DNA from: JBAOHV01 sp037045265 | GTDB lineage: Bacteria > Actinomycetota > Acidimicrobiia > Acidimicrobiales > Microtrichaceae | Assembly: GCA_037045265.1 (NCBI GenBank) | Contig: JBAOHV010000004.1 | Location: 310,001 to 374,000 of the forward strand | Length of the DNA: 64,000 nt | Direction: 5' to 3' | Part shown: piece after piece, positions 36,866 through 45,628 of the stretch | Layout: each line of letters opens with the position of its first letter | How positions within the stretch are numbered: position 1 is the first letter of the stretch | Notes under the pieces: generated by a model | What the model saw: only the letters and a program-made list of their open reading frames with translations | The model's database searches: none | Told to the model about the DNA's origin: nothing | Translations under genes and position numbers: made by a program

Positions 36866-37937
36866 CTAGATGATCTTCAACTCCGGTGCGGCCTGGAAGC
36901 TCAGCACGCTGGCAGCGCGTGGCCACGGCCTGGGCCAGCGCCTGGAAGGCCTGGCTCTGTGGGTTGGCGGGATCCACGGCCACCACCGGCCGGCCGTCGT
37001 CGCCCCCCTCGCCGGATGGCGCGGTCCAGATCAGACGCGGCCCAGGAAGGGCACGTGCAGTCGCTGCGCAGCCCGCTCGCCGCCTCCTTCCCCGAAGATG
37101 TCGCCGGCCATGTTCTCCACCAGACCCAGGATCGGCACTTGCAGCTTCTGGAAGGCAATCAGTCCCTTCTCTGCATCCTCCAGCGCCACCTCCTGCGGGG
37201 TCGAGACGATCACGCCGCCAGTCACTGGCACCGACTGCGGCCAGGGTCAGCGTAGCGTCGCCCGTGCCGGGGGGCATGTCCACCACCAGATAGTCCAGCT
37301 CGCCCCAGGCCACGTCGGTGAAGAGCTGGCGGATCGCGCCTTGTGCAGCATCGGCCCGCGCCACATCACGGCCTGGCCCGGCGGGATCAGAAAGCCCATG
37401 CTGATCACCTCGACGCCATAGGCCATGGGCGGGACCAGCTTGCCGTCCACCGGATCGGGCATGTTGTCGGCGCTCAGCCCCATCATGGTGGGGATGTTGG
37501 GGCCGTAGATGTCTGCATCCAGAATGCCAACCTTCGCGCCCTGCTGGGCCAGCGCCACCGCCAGGTTGACGGCCACGGTGCTCTTGCCCACGCCCCCCTT
37601 GCCGCTGGCCACGGCGATGATATTCTTGACGGGGATGTTGCAGCGGCCGACGATGCGCTGCGTCGCCGCGCACGTTGGCGTCGAATTTGACCGTCGACCT
37701 GCTCCACGCCGGGGATGTGCCAGCACCGCGGCCTGCGCACTCGCGCTCCATCTGGCCGCGCAACGGGCAGGCGGGCGTGGTCAGCACGATGGTGAAGCCC
37801 ACCTGGCCGCCGTCGATGTGGATGTCCTTGATCATCCGCAGGGTGACCAGATCGTGGTGCAATTCCGGTTCCTGTACCGTGCTCAGCGCCGCCAGTACGT
37901 CCTTCTCGCTTACGTTGCCGTTTTTCTTGCCAAACAT
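36866..37937 (-). CDS. mrp: Mrp/ApbC-family iron-sulfur cluster carrier ATPase, frameshifted
   Basis: P-loop ATPase that carries Fe-S clusters to apo-proteins. ATG 37937 (MFGKKNGNVSEKDVLAAL) opens an N-terminal DUF59/MIP18-like domain (STVQEPELHHDLVTLRMIKDI). The ATPase follows: deviant Walker A VASGKGGVGKSTVAVNLA, ILDADIYGPNIPTMMG, YLVVDMPPGTGDATLTL, STPQEVALEDAEKGL and VENMAGDIFGEGGGE. The C-terminus is ELKII before TAG at 36866. Four or more indels break it (about 37670, 37340, 37225 and 37050). The usual central CxxC is not visible in the broken C-terminal part. Confidence 0.88.
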
Positions 37938-37961
37938 GTCCTTGTCCTTGAGGAAGTAACT

Positions 37962-38430
37962 CGTAACGAGTAACTCGTAACCCGGAAAAGTGGGAGGTGT
38001 CTCTGGGAGTGCGTGGAATTCGTAACGAGTAACTCGTAACCCGGAATAAGTGGGAGGTGTCTCTGGGGTGCGTGGAATTCGTAACGAGTAACTCGTAACC
38101 CGGATAAGTGGGAGTTGTCTCTGGGGTGCGTGTAGTTCGTAACGAGTAACTCGTAACCCGGAAAAGTGGGAGGTGTCTCTGGGGTGCGTGTAGTTCGTAA
38201 CGAGTAACTCGTAACCCGGATAAGTGGGAGTTGTCTCTGGGGTGCGTGTAGTTCGTAACGAGTAACTCGTAACCCGGAAAAGTGGGAGGTGTCTCTGGGG
38301 TGCGATGGTAGTTCGTAACGAGTAACTCGTAACCCGGATAAGTGGGAGGTGTCGTCTGGGGTGCGTGTAGTTCGTAACGAGTAACTCGTAACCCGGATAA
38401 GTGGGAGTTGTCTCTGGGGTGCGTGTAACT
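37962..38430. repeat. Intergenic tandem array, 8 units of about 58 bp
   Basis: Unit: cgtaacgagtaactcgtaac, then ccggataagtgggagttgtc, then tctggggtgcgtgtagtt. The eight copies differ at a few positions (ggataag or ggaaaag; ggagttg or ggaggtg) in a partly alternating pattern, as if pairs were duplicated. Each unit holds the small palindrome cgagtaactcg. A short run of gggttac heptamers (38460-38488) follows. It lies between the mrp and oxidoreductase genes. Confidence 0.92.
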
Positions 38431-38483
38431 GGCAATCCGAAAAAGTGGGAAGAGGCTCCGGGTTACGGGTTACGGGTTACGGG

Positions 38484-39830
38484 TTACGCATTATGGCCGC
38501 CACCGCCTCCGCGTAAATCCTCTATCACCAGCCCCGCCGCCTTCTGCCCAATCTCCACCGCGTAGTTGGTGCCGCGATCCCAGGGGTAGACCTGGCTCAT
38601 GCTGGCGAAGTAAAGGCCGGGCAGCGGCGTCTTGATGGGCGGGATGTTGTGCGAATGGTTCAGCGGCGGCACGGGCTGGGCATAGGCGGTCTTCCACACC
38701 CAGACATCCTTGACCCAACTGCGGCTGAAAGTCCGGATTGAAGCGCTGTCAACGAGGGCAGGAAGCGCTCCAGCAGCTCCTCCTTGCTCAGGCTGAAGTA
38801 CTCATGGCCGGTCTCTAGATAGTCGCCCAGGTACAGAATGTGGTCGCCGCCGTAGTGCTCCGGGCCGATGAAGTTGGTGTGCTCCACCATGGCCAGGTAA
38901 GGGAAGCCGGCCTCCTTGGGCAGGCTGTGCCAGTAATACCGGGTGAGCTGCCGGTCCAGCGTCACCACCAGCACGATCGCGCCCATGGATTTCAGGCTGC
39001 GCAGGCTGGCCGAGTAGCTGTCGGGCAGATCGGGCGCCAGTTTCGCCATCAAGGCCGGCGAGCTGGTGGAGATCACCGCGTCGTAGCTTTCGAGCCCGCG
39101 GCGCTGTCCACCGTCAACAGTCCGGCCTGGCCCACGGCCAGCGCGGCGGATCTGCGTCACCGGCGTGCTGAGGCGAATCTCCACGCCCGCGGCTGCGCAG
39201 CAGATCGGCCAGCTTGTCCACGAAGGCCTGGAAGCCGCCCACGAAGGTGCCCAGCCGGGTGGTTGCGCGCGTGGATGCGCGCCCACAGCCAGGCCATGTT
39301 GACCACCTCCAGGTTGGCCTCGCCGAACTTGCCCACCAGCAGTGGCCGCCACAGCGCGTTGTAGATGCGTTCGCCGGTCATCCTGCGCATCCAGGCGTCG
39401 GCTGTGACCTGTTCCAGCGGCTGCCAGCGCGGAGTCAAGCTTCAGATAGAGGCCGGTCAGCCCAAAGCGGATCAGGTCGATAGGACCGAACTTGCTCAGG
39501 GTGAACTTGAAGGCCTCCACATAGCTATCCAGCGCGTAGAACTTGCCCTGATAGTAGATCATCGTGTACGGCCGCGGGAAAACCACCTGGTCGCGCCAGC
39601 CCAGCCGCTCGATCAGCCCCAGCATGTGCTTGTCGCTGGCGAACCAGTGGTGGTAGAACTGCTCCAGGCTCCATTCCCAATGCGGCGCTTTGAAGCCGGC
39701 TGCCAGCCCGCCTACCTGCGGCGCTGCCTCGTAGACAGTGACAGCGATGGCCGGCCTCGCTCAGCTCATAGGCCGCGGCCAGGCCGGCGATGCCCGCGCC
39801 GATGATGCCGATAGATCGTTGTGTGCTCAT
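38484..39830 (-). CDS. FAD-dependent amine-oxidase/protoporphyrinogen-oxidase-like oxidoreductase, frameshifted
   Basis: NAD(P)/FAD-binding Rossmann oxidoreductase of the HemY/phytoene-desaturase type. ATG 39830 starts MSTQRSIGIIGAGIAGLAAAYELSEAGH (dinucleotide fold). Further segments: WEWSLEQFYHHWF, WRDQVVFPRPYTMIYYQGKFYALDSY, YDAVISTSSPALMAKLAPDLP, YWHSLPKEAGFPYLAMVEHTNFIGPEHYGG, and the C-terminal LPGLYFASMSQVYPWDRGTNYAVEIGQKAA that closes the FAD site. Many indels. It overlaps the preceding small Cys gene (ATGA), so the two act as one unit. Substrate unknown. Confidence 0.82.
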
Positions 39831-40191
39831 GAGAGGGCTGCCGCGCTCAGCGGTTCGGCCGCGGCTTTCTTGTCCCGCTTCTTGAGCTGCGCCGCGATCT
39901 GCTTCTGTGACTGTTTGAACAGCTGCGAGCAGCTCCTTGTCGCTGCCCTTGTACTGGATGATGGTCTGCCTGGCGCAGGCCGCGCAGCCGCGCATGAACT
40001 TGTAGCTGCCGGCGTAGCAGTTCATGCAGCCGTCCAGCTCGATCATCATCAGGCAGAAGGCCAGCACGTCCGGGTGGGTTTCGGGCAGCCTGGACACCTG
40101 GCTGACCAGTTCAGCCCACTCGGCCCCGCGCAGGGTCCTTCAGATAGGGGATGTGCTTGGGCGGAAAGAGGATTTCGGCCTTGGGATACAT
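39827..40191 (-). CDS. Small Cys-rich protein coupled to the oxidoreductase, frameshifted
   Basis: About 120 residues after repairing two indels. It starts MYPKAEILFPPKHIPYLKDL and continues RGAEWAELVSQVSRLPETHPDVL, LDGCMNCYAGSYKFMRGCAACARQ, and a Lys/Gln-rich C-terminus ending at the TGA that overlaps the oxidoreductase ATG. Four closely spaced cysteines (CxxC, then CxxC) suggest a metal or Fe-S site. It could be an electron donor or maturation partner of the FAD enzyme. No named family is recognised. Confidence 0.6.
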
Positions 40192-40359
40192 GCTAATCAT
40201 ACGCAACTCACAGTCAGAGCACCTTCTTTCGGGTGCACACAGCGAGCCAAGGCAGCCGTCCCAGCGTGGAAACGGCTGCCGCTGTGTCGATAGTGCGATT
40301 GTACCACAGCACGTAGCTCAGAGCAGCCAGCTTGCTTCCAGTCTAACCCGTGGGCAGCG

Positions 40360-41048
40360 CTACAGCGCCCGCGGCTCCTCGACGCCGATCACCAGGCACT
40401 GGGCGCCCGTCGCCGCCTCCACGGCCGCGGCGAACGCGGCCGCTGTCCTGCACAATGGGCGGCCAGGTGTCGTAGTGCAGCGGGATCACCAACTTCGGCT
40501 GGACGAAGCGGACGCAGCGCAGCGCATCCTCAGGCCCCATGGTGAAGTTATCGCCGATGGGCAGGATCAACACGTCGATTCCTTCCTCGCCGTAGAGCTG
40601 CATATCCATGAAAACAGCGCGGTGTCGCCGGTGTAATAGACCCGCTGACCGCCGATATCGGCCAGAAAGCCCACAGCCAGGCCGCCGTAGCTGCCGTCGG
40701 GCAACATCGAGCCGTGGTGGGCAATGGTCAGCTTGACCCGGCCAAAGGGAAAGCGAAACGAGCCGCCCGGCTGCATGCCGTGGACGTTGGCCACGCCCTG
40801 GTTGTTCATCCAGGTAGCCAGTTCCAGCGTGCCGATCACGGTGGCGCCCGGTGCGCTGGGCGATGCTCACCGTGTCGGGCATGTGGTCGAAGTGGCCGTG
40901 AGAAAGCAGGATGTAGTCCGCGGCCAACTGGTCAGCCGTGGCCTTCGCGGCCGGGTTGCCGGTCAGAAAGGGATCGAAGAGCAGTGTGGCGTCGTCGCTT
41001 GGCCAGCGTAAAGCAGGCGTGGCCGTGAAAAGTGTAGGTCAGTCCCAT
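40360..41048 (-). CDS. UPF0173-type metal-dependent hydrolase, frameshifted
   Basis: Metallo-beta-lactamase-fold protein of about 229 residues. From ATG 41048: MGLTYTFHGHACFTL, then ADYILLSHGHFDHMPDTVSIAQRTG (HxHxDH metal motif), MQPGGSFRFPFGRVKLTIAHHGS, VYYTGDTALF, ILPIGDNFTMGPEDALRCVRFVQPKLVIPLHYDTWP. The pattern matches UPF0173 (YtkL-like). Three or more indels (about 41000, 40850, 40610 and 40450). The physiological substrate is unknown for the family. Confidence 0.85.
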
Positions 41049-41085
41049 GGCGATATCTCCTGAGCTAAAGACCGGGTCCATGACA

Positions 41086-41132
41086 GAAAAAGAAGGAGTC
41101 TGGCGGCCTGATCGCGGCGTAGGCCAGACTCC
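41086..41132 (-). terminator. Rho-independent terminator after nuoI
   Basis: Reading on the minus strand, a perfect 10-base stem ggagtctggc/gccagactcc (41123-41132 with 41095-41104) is followed by ttctttttct (41094-41085). It ends the leftward nuo operon before the UPF0173 gene. Confidence 0.75.
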
Positions 41133-41218
41133 TCAACAGCCTGCCAGGGTTGGCGCTGGCGCAGTCGGATGTTAGTTGTCCCAGCGTGATTGCTGCAACG
41201 GTTGCGCGCCGCCGCCTG

Positions 41219-42475
41219 CTAATGAATCTCTTTGGCCTCGGAGCCCTTGCGTGCCTTGTAGCGCGCGATAGGCCTCCTGGCGTCGCTGGGCGAGCTCGTC
41301 GGCCGTATAGCCGCCCGAGGTCTTGGCGGGGTTGGGCAGCCGATGGAAGGGGCTGACGCCGCTCGCCGCCGCGGGCTCGGCCGGTGCAGCCGGCGCAGCG
41401 GCGCGCCACCGGCGCTTCGGGCGGCCACGGGTGCAGCCGGCGCTGCGACCGCCACGGGTGCTTCGACCGCGGCCGGAGCGGGCGCTGCGGTGGCTGGCCA
41501 GTGGCGCGGCGGCCGCGGCAACAGCCCCTGCGCCGTGCAGCACCTTGGCATCGGGGCCTTTGCGCTCCTTGTAGCGATCGTAGGCCTCGACGCGGCGCTG
41601 GGCGATCTCATCGACGGTGTAGCCGCCGGAGGTCTTGGCCGGATTGGGCATGCGGGTGAACGCGCTGTCCGCGGCCGGCGCGGCCGGTTTCGCCGCCGCG
41701 GGACGGCCGGCGCTGCTGGCGGCGCTGCTGGCGGCGCCGGCTTGGCTGGAGTGGCCGCCACAGCCGCGGCCGCGGCCGCGGCCGCGGGGTCGGCTTGGCT
41801 GCCGGCGCTGGCTTGGCCGGAGCCGTGGCGGGCGTGGCGGCTTTGGCCTCCGCCGGCTTGGCGACCGGTTTGGCCTTGGCGGCCTGTCTGGCGGCCTTCT
41901 TGGCCTCTTCCTCGGCCCGGCGTTCTTCTTCCGCCGGGAACTGGGTAGGATAGAGCGCGGCGTAGTACTCCAGCGGCACCGTCAGCTCGGTCATGTTGTA
42001 GACCAGGCTGGGGTAGCGGTCGTAGACGGCCAACTCGTAGTCGTGGTTCATCTTGATGGCGTCGAAGGGGCAATACTCGGCGCAGAAGCCGCAGCTCATG
42101 CAGATCGACGACATCGATGATAGAACTCAGCCGGGTGCGGCAATGGGCTTGCCGTTGGCGTCGGCGTCGCGCACGATCCAGATGCACTGGGGCGGGCAAA
42201 CCTTGGCGCAGATGCCGCAGGCTGTGCAGCGATCTTCCTGCTTTGGGATGTGATCGTAGAGCAGCATCGGAATATAGCGGAAGCGCTCTGGCAGTTGCAC
42301 GCTTCTCTTCGGGATACTGAATTGTGAAGATGCCCTTTTCTTCAGGCGTTTGCCGCGAATAGTATCTTGCCCGATAGGCGTAGCGACTGGGAATTTGCTT
42401 GACGTCGTCGACGTAGGTGTCGACAAAGCGTTTGAAGGTGACGCCCAAGCCTTTGAGAAGTCCAGTTCCGAACAT
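41219..42475 (-). CDS. nuoI: NADH-quinone oxidoreductase subunit I with long repeated C-terminal tail
   Basis: The ferredoxin-like subunit that passes electrons through clusters N6a and N6b in complex I. From ATG 42475: MFGTGLLKGLGVTFKRF, then the two 4Fe-4S motifs CTACGICAKVCPPQC and CMSCGFCAEYCPFDA. The usual protein ends soon after this, near 160-230 residues. Here it continues for about 200 more: an acidic-basic helix (EEERRAEEEAKKAARQAAKAK), long Ala/Pro-rich linkers and two copies of a 35-40-residue motif (PNPAKTSGGYT, then AQRR-EAY-RYK-RKG). Several indels interrupt the tail, but both motif copies are clearly readable. Confidence 0.85.
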   Translation of the reverse strand: MFGTGLLKGLGVTFKRFVDTYVDDVKQIPSRYAYRARYYSRQTPEEKGIFTIQYPEEKRATARALPLYSDAALRSHPKAGRSLHSLRHLRQGLPAPVHLDRARRRRQRQAHCRTRLSSIIDVVDLHELRLLRRVLPLRRHQDEPRLRVGRLRPLPQPGLQHDRADGAAGVLRRALSYPVPGGRRTPGRGRGQEGRQTGRQGQTGRQAGGGQSRHARHGSGQASAGSQADPAAAAAAAAVAATPAKPAPPAAPPAAPAVPRRRNRPRRPRTARSPACPIRPRPPAATPSMRSPSAASRPTIATRSAKAPMPRCCTAQGLLPRPPRHWPATAAPAPAAVEAPVAVAAPAAPVAARSAGGAPLRRLHRPSPRRRAASAPSIGCPTPPRPRAAIRPTSSPSDARRPIARYKARKGSEAKEIH

Positions 42476-42509
42476 AGGCCTCCGTGTAGCGTGCAGCGTT
42501 AACGATGAA

Positions 42510-42551
42510 GAGGTGAAGCGTGATGGCTTGTGCGCCGGGACGTTTCACCTC
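42510..42551 (-). other. Hairpin between nuoD and nuoI
   Basis: Inverted repeat gaggtgaa (42510-42517) and ttcacctc (42544-42551) in the 85-base gap between two genes of the same operon. It could set mRNA stability or partial termination. Confidence 0.45.
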
Positions 42552-42560
42552 TAAAACGTT

Positions 42561-43720
42561 TCACATTAACTGATCTACTTCGCCCAGCACAATATCGATC
42601 GCGCCGAGGATGATAACCGCATCAGCCACCTTGTTGCCCACGACCATCGGGCCTCAGGGCGTTCAGGTTGATGTAGGAGGGTGGGCGCACCCGGTAGCGC
42701 CAGGGATTGCCCGCTGCCGTTGGAGACCAGGTAGAAGCCCAGCTCGCCCTTGGGAGCTTCGATCGCGGCCGTAGGCATCGCCCGCCGGAGGGCGCACAGT
42801 GTAGTGCGTCCCTGGCCCTTGGCGGAGATGATCGGCGCCCTTCAGGAAGCTGCTTGATCGCCTGCCGCAGGATGCGAGGCTCTCGCGCATCTCGTCCATG
42901 CGTACCAGGAAGCGCGAGTAGACATCGCAGCCGTGGCGAAGGTCACCACGTCGAAATCGAAGCGATCGTAGATCGAATAGGGTTCGGCCTCGGCGGATGT
43001 CGTAGGGGACGCCGCTGCCGCGGAGTTGTGGGCCGGTGCAGCTCAGGCGACACCAGCGTCAGCCGGCGAGAGGTAGCCGACGCCAATGGAGCGCTGCTTG
43101 CACGATCTCGTTGCCCACCAGGTAGCGCTCCAACTCGTCGATCTTGGCGCGGCAGACGCTCATGTACCAACTGCTTGCAGGTGTCCAGCCAGCCCGCGGG
43201 CAGGTCTGCGTACCACGCCGCCGAAACGCAGATAGTTGCACATCATGCGGCTGCCCGAGACCGACTTCGAACAGGTCGAGGATCAGCTCACGCTCAGCGC
43301 ACGGCGTAGAACAGCGGCGTGAAGAACGCGCCCAGGTCGTTGAAGAAGGTGCCCACCGAGAAGAGATGGTTGACGATGCGCGTCAGCTCGGCCATGATCA
43401 CGCGCAGATACTCAGCACGCTCCGGCGGCTGGTAAGGCCTCGCCCAGCAGTTTCTCTACGGCGATGGCATAGGCCAGGTTGTTGGACATGGAGCTGATGT
43501 AGTCCAGCCGGTCGGTGTAGGGCATGTTCATGAGATAGGTGTTGCGCTCACCGATCTTCTCATGGTTGCGATGCAAATAGCCCATCTCCGGCTCCAGCGC
43601 GGTAATCGTCTCGCCTTCCAGCTCCACGATCATGCGGAATACGCCGTGGGTGCTGGGGTGCTGCGGGCCAACGTTGACCACGATGCGATCGGTCTTCAGC
43701 TGCGCCAGGAACGCCGTTGC
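42561..43720 (-). CDS. nuoD: NADH-quinone oxidoreductase subunit D, heavily frameshifted
   Basis: The 49-kDa-type subunit that forms the quinone site with NuoB. Clear segments: VVNVGPQHPSTHGVFRMIVELEGE, EPEMGYLHRNHEKIGERNTYLMNMPYTDRLDYISSMSNN, YAIAVEKLLGEALP, VNHLFSVGTFFNDLGAFFTPLF, and the end AIEAPKGELGFYLVSNG, then VLGEVDQLM before TGA. At least six indels. No start codon stands between NuoC and NuoD: the upstream text reads AFLAQLKTDRIVVNVGPQ and follows directly from PLEHRSSN once one extra G (near 43720) is removed. A NuoCD fusion is therefore likely. Confidence 0.88.
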
Positions 43721-44355
43721 TGGAACGGTGCTCCAGCGGCCGCGTCGTCACCGGCTCGCTCCAGGTTTCTGGATCGAAGCCATCGGGATAGTGGACGTTG
43801 GAGCCCCAGGGGTTGCGGTCCTCGGCCCAGACGTGATAGCCGACGGGATGGCGGCTCTTGAAGGGCTTGAGATCAGCCTCGAAATAGGCCTCCTGCCAGT
43901 CTTTGCGCATAGGATGGCCGTTGAAGCCCTCCCACAGCAGAATGCGCCGCAGGTTGGGGTGGCCGGCGAAGTGGATGCCGTACAGGTCGTAGGCCTCGCG
44001 GCTCCTGCAGGTCGGCGCCTGGATAGACCGGCATCAACGAGGGCACAGTCGGATTGTCCTCCGGCAGCCGCACCTTGAGCACCTTGGGACCGCCCCCCTT
44101 GGTGGTGGAATAGAGATGATAGACGACCTCGAAGCGGTCGGCCGCGGTCCGATCCTTGAAGCCTAAGTAGTCCACCCCCGTCAGGTTGGAGAGCAGATCG
44201 TAGCCTTCGTGGTCACGCAGATGGGTGGCCAGGGCACCCAGCTTGTCCGGGGCGACGATCAGGCTGGTGTCGAGCAAGCCCTTTTCCGCGGCCGACACCG
44301 CGCCCGGCGCCACATCCTGGTAGGGCAGGGAGGTTTCAGTCGTTGCATCGCTCAT
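43720..44355 (-). CDS. nuoC: NADH-quinone oxidoreductase subunit C, probably fused to NuoD
   Basis: The 30-kDa-type subunit. ATG 44355 lies 3 bases after the nuoB stop. Segments: LATHLRDHEGYDLLSNLTGVDYLGF, RFEVVYHLYST, VPSLMPVYPGAD, then (after an indel near 44005) EAYDLYGIHFAGHPNLRRILLWEGF, GHPMRKDWQEAYFEADLKPFKSRHP. The last part runs on through an unusual linker (VWAEDRNPWGSNVHYPDGFDPETW) toward NuoD with no stop in the repaired frame. Fused NuoCD is known from E. coli, so this arrangement is plausible. Confidence 0.88.
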
Positions 44356-44358
44356 GGA

Positions 44359-45312
44359 TCAACTCCCTTGATAGGTGAAGGAGGAAATGACGTTGCCGTC
44401 GGCGTCGACCAGGCTGGCGGTGTCACCTTCGTTGCGCCACATGTGCCGCTTGGACCAAATCTGGTCGCTGGCCGTGGCGGCTTGCGCCAGCGGGCCGCTA
44501 TGCACATGCACCTCCGCGTCAGGCATGAGCACAAAGCCGGCTGGGAAGTTGTAGGTCTGATCGCCCTGGCCGCTGATCAAGCGCCAGCCGGTCATGTCCT
44601 GAGCCAGGCCGCTGTTGCGCACGGTCACGCATTCGTCGGCGTTCAGGTGGCGCAGCTCGACGATGGTCAACTGGCCGGCGCTCCGCGTGGCCATCATGCG
44701 CTGCATGTTGATCTCACGCACCCGGCGCATGGCCGCGGGATCGGAGCTGAAGATGTCCGGTCCCAGCACGGGCATCGGCACCACGCTGCTGTATTCCTTG
44801 CGATACCACGGCACGGTGCGCACCGATTGCTTGCGGATCTTCTGCTGCAGCGAGATGAAGCCGTGCAGCAGCGCTTCGGGCGTGGGGGGGCAGCCGGGCA
44901 CATAGACATCGACCGGCAAATACTTGTCGATGCCCGACACCACGTTGTAGCCCTCCTTGAACGGCCCGCCGCCGGTGGCGCAAGCGCCCATGCTGATCAC
45001 GTAGCGCGGCTCGGCCATCTGGTTGTAGAGGCGCACAATCGGCACCACCATCTTCTTGGTCACCGTGCCGGAGATGATCAGCAGGTCGCATTGCCGGGGT
45101 GAAGGGCGAATGACTTCCATGCCGAAGCGGGAAAGATCGTAGCGGGCGGTGCCGGTGACGATGAATTCAATGGCACAGCAGGCCAAGCCAAAGCTCATCG
45201 GCCATAGGGAGAACGTGCGACCGGTGTTGTAGATCCAGTCAATGGTGGTCAGCAGCACATTGGACTGCACTTCTTCGGGCACGGATGCTGCACCCTGAGG
45301 TTGTTCTGCCAT
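44359..45312 (-). CDS. nuoB: NADH-quinone oxidoreductase subunit B fused to a lamin-tail-like domain
   Basis: 317 residues in one unbroken frame. Residues 1-205 are NuoB, which holds cluster N2: LACCAIEF (Cys 45 and 46), GACATGGG (Cys 111) and VPGCPPTPEALLHGF (Cys 141) supply all four ligands. Residues about 214-317 are an extra domain with the lamin-tail (LTD) pattern: QLTIVELRH, VRNSGLAQDMTGWRLISG, YNFPAGFVLMPDAEVHVHSG, MWRNEGDTASLVDADGNVISSFTY. ATG 45312 follows AAGGACGGAG; the in-frame GTG at 45315 is less likely. Standard NuoB is 160-220 residues. It heads nuoB-C-D-I; no nuoA is adjacent. Confidence 0.92.
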   Translation of the reverse strand: MAEQPQGAASVPEEVQSNVLLTTIDWIYNTGRTFSLWPMSFGLACCAIEFIVTGTARYDLSRFGMEVIRPSPRQCDLLIISGTVTKKMVVPIVRLYNQMAEPRYVISMGACATGGGPFKEGYNVVSGIDKYLPVDVYVPGCPPTPEALLHGFISLQQKIRKQSVRTVPWYRKEYSSVVPMPVLGPDIFSSDPAAMRRVREINMQRMMATRSAGQLTIVELRHLNADECVTVRNSGLAQDMTGWRLISGQGDQTYNFPAGFVLMPDAEVHVHSGPLAQAATASDQIWSKRHMWRNEGDTASLVDADGNVISSFTYQGS

Positions 45313-45540
45313 CACTCCGTCCTTTCGAGCTCGTTGCCGAGAGGGAGATGACTTGTCGCTTAAGGTGATGAAGCCGGCGCGCCGAGTAGCCGGCTGGGGT
45401 GGATATTCGAGGATATAGCGGGTGGTTTCCGAGCGGTTTCGCCGCCCGGTTCAGCCACATACAACTGACGTACAACGGCAGCCCATTCTACCTTGAAAAC
45501 GGATGTGGTGCAAATTTTCACCGCATCGAATTTTTCTCAC

Positions 45541-45555
45541 ATTCTTTAGAAGAAT
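45541..45555 (+). promoter_or_regulatory. Palindrome abutting the -35 of the SufR-like gene
   Basis: attctttagaagaat is a perfect inverted repeat with 6-base arms and a 3-base centre, touching the -35 hexamer. It sits where an autoregulatory operator would be expected. Confidence 0.55.
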
Positions 45556-45583
45556 TGACAGAGTGTTGGCAATGTGCTAGAAT
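45555..45583 (+). promoter_or_regulatory. Near-consensus sigma-70 promoter
   Basis: -35 TTGACA (45555-45560), 17-base spacer, -10 TAGAAT (45578-45583), in an AT-rich island within high-GC DNA. It drives the SufR-like gene (GTG 45629) and probably moaA behind it. Confidence 0.8.
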
Positions 45584-45628
45584 TGCCTCGAATTGGAACC
45601 TTTGATCGCAGACAGGTGCTAACACAGC

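Noticed and set aside
37962..38430. Possible CRISPR array (regular 58-bp units)
   Set aside because: Every unit is repeat throughout with only point differences. There are no unique spacers, and no cas genes lie nearby.
36621..38435. Open frame of about 600 codons running from the 58-bp array into mrp
   Set aside because: The first 150 codons are repeat translation. The mrp start at 37937 has the correct N-terminal domain and the frame is broken by indels afterwards.
44359..45312. NuoB C-terminal extension as an indel artefact joining two genes
   Set aside because: The frame is continuous, no start or ribosome site lies before the extra domain, and nuoC follows 3 bases after its stop.
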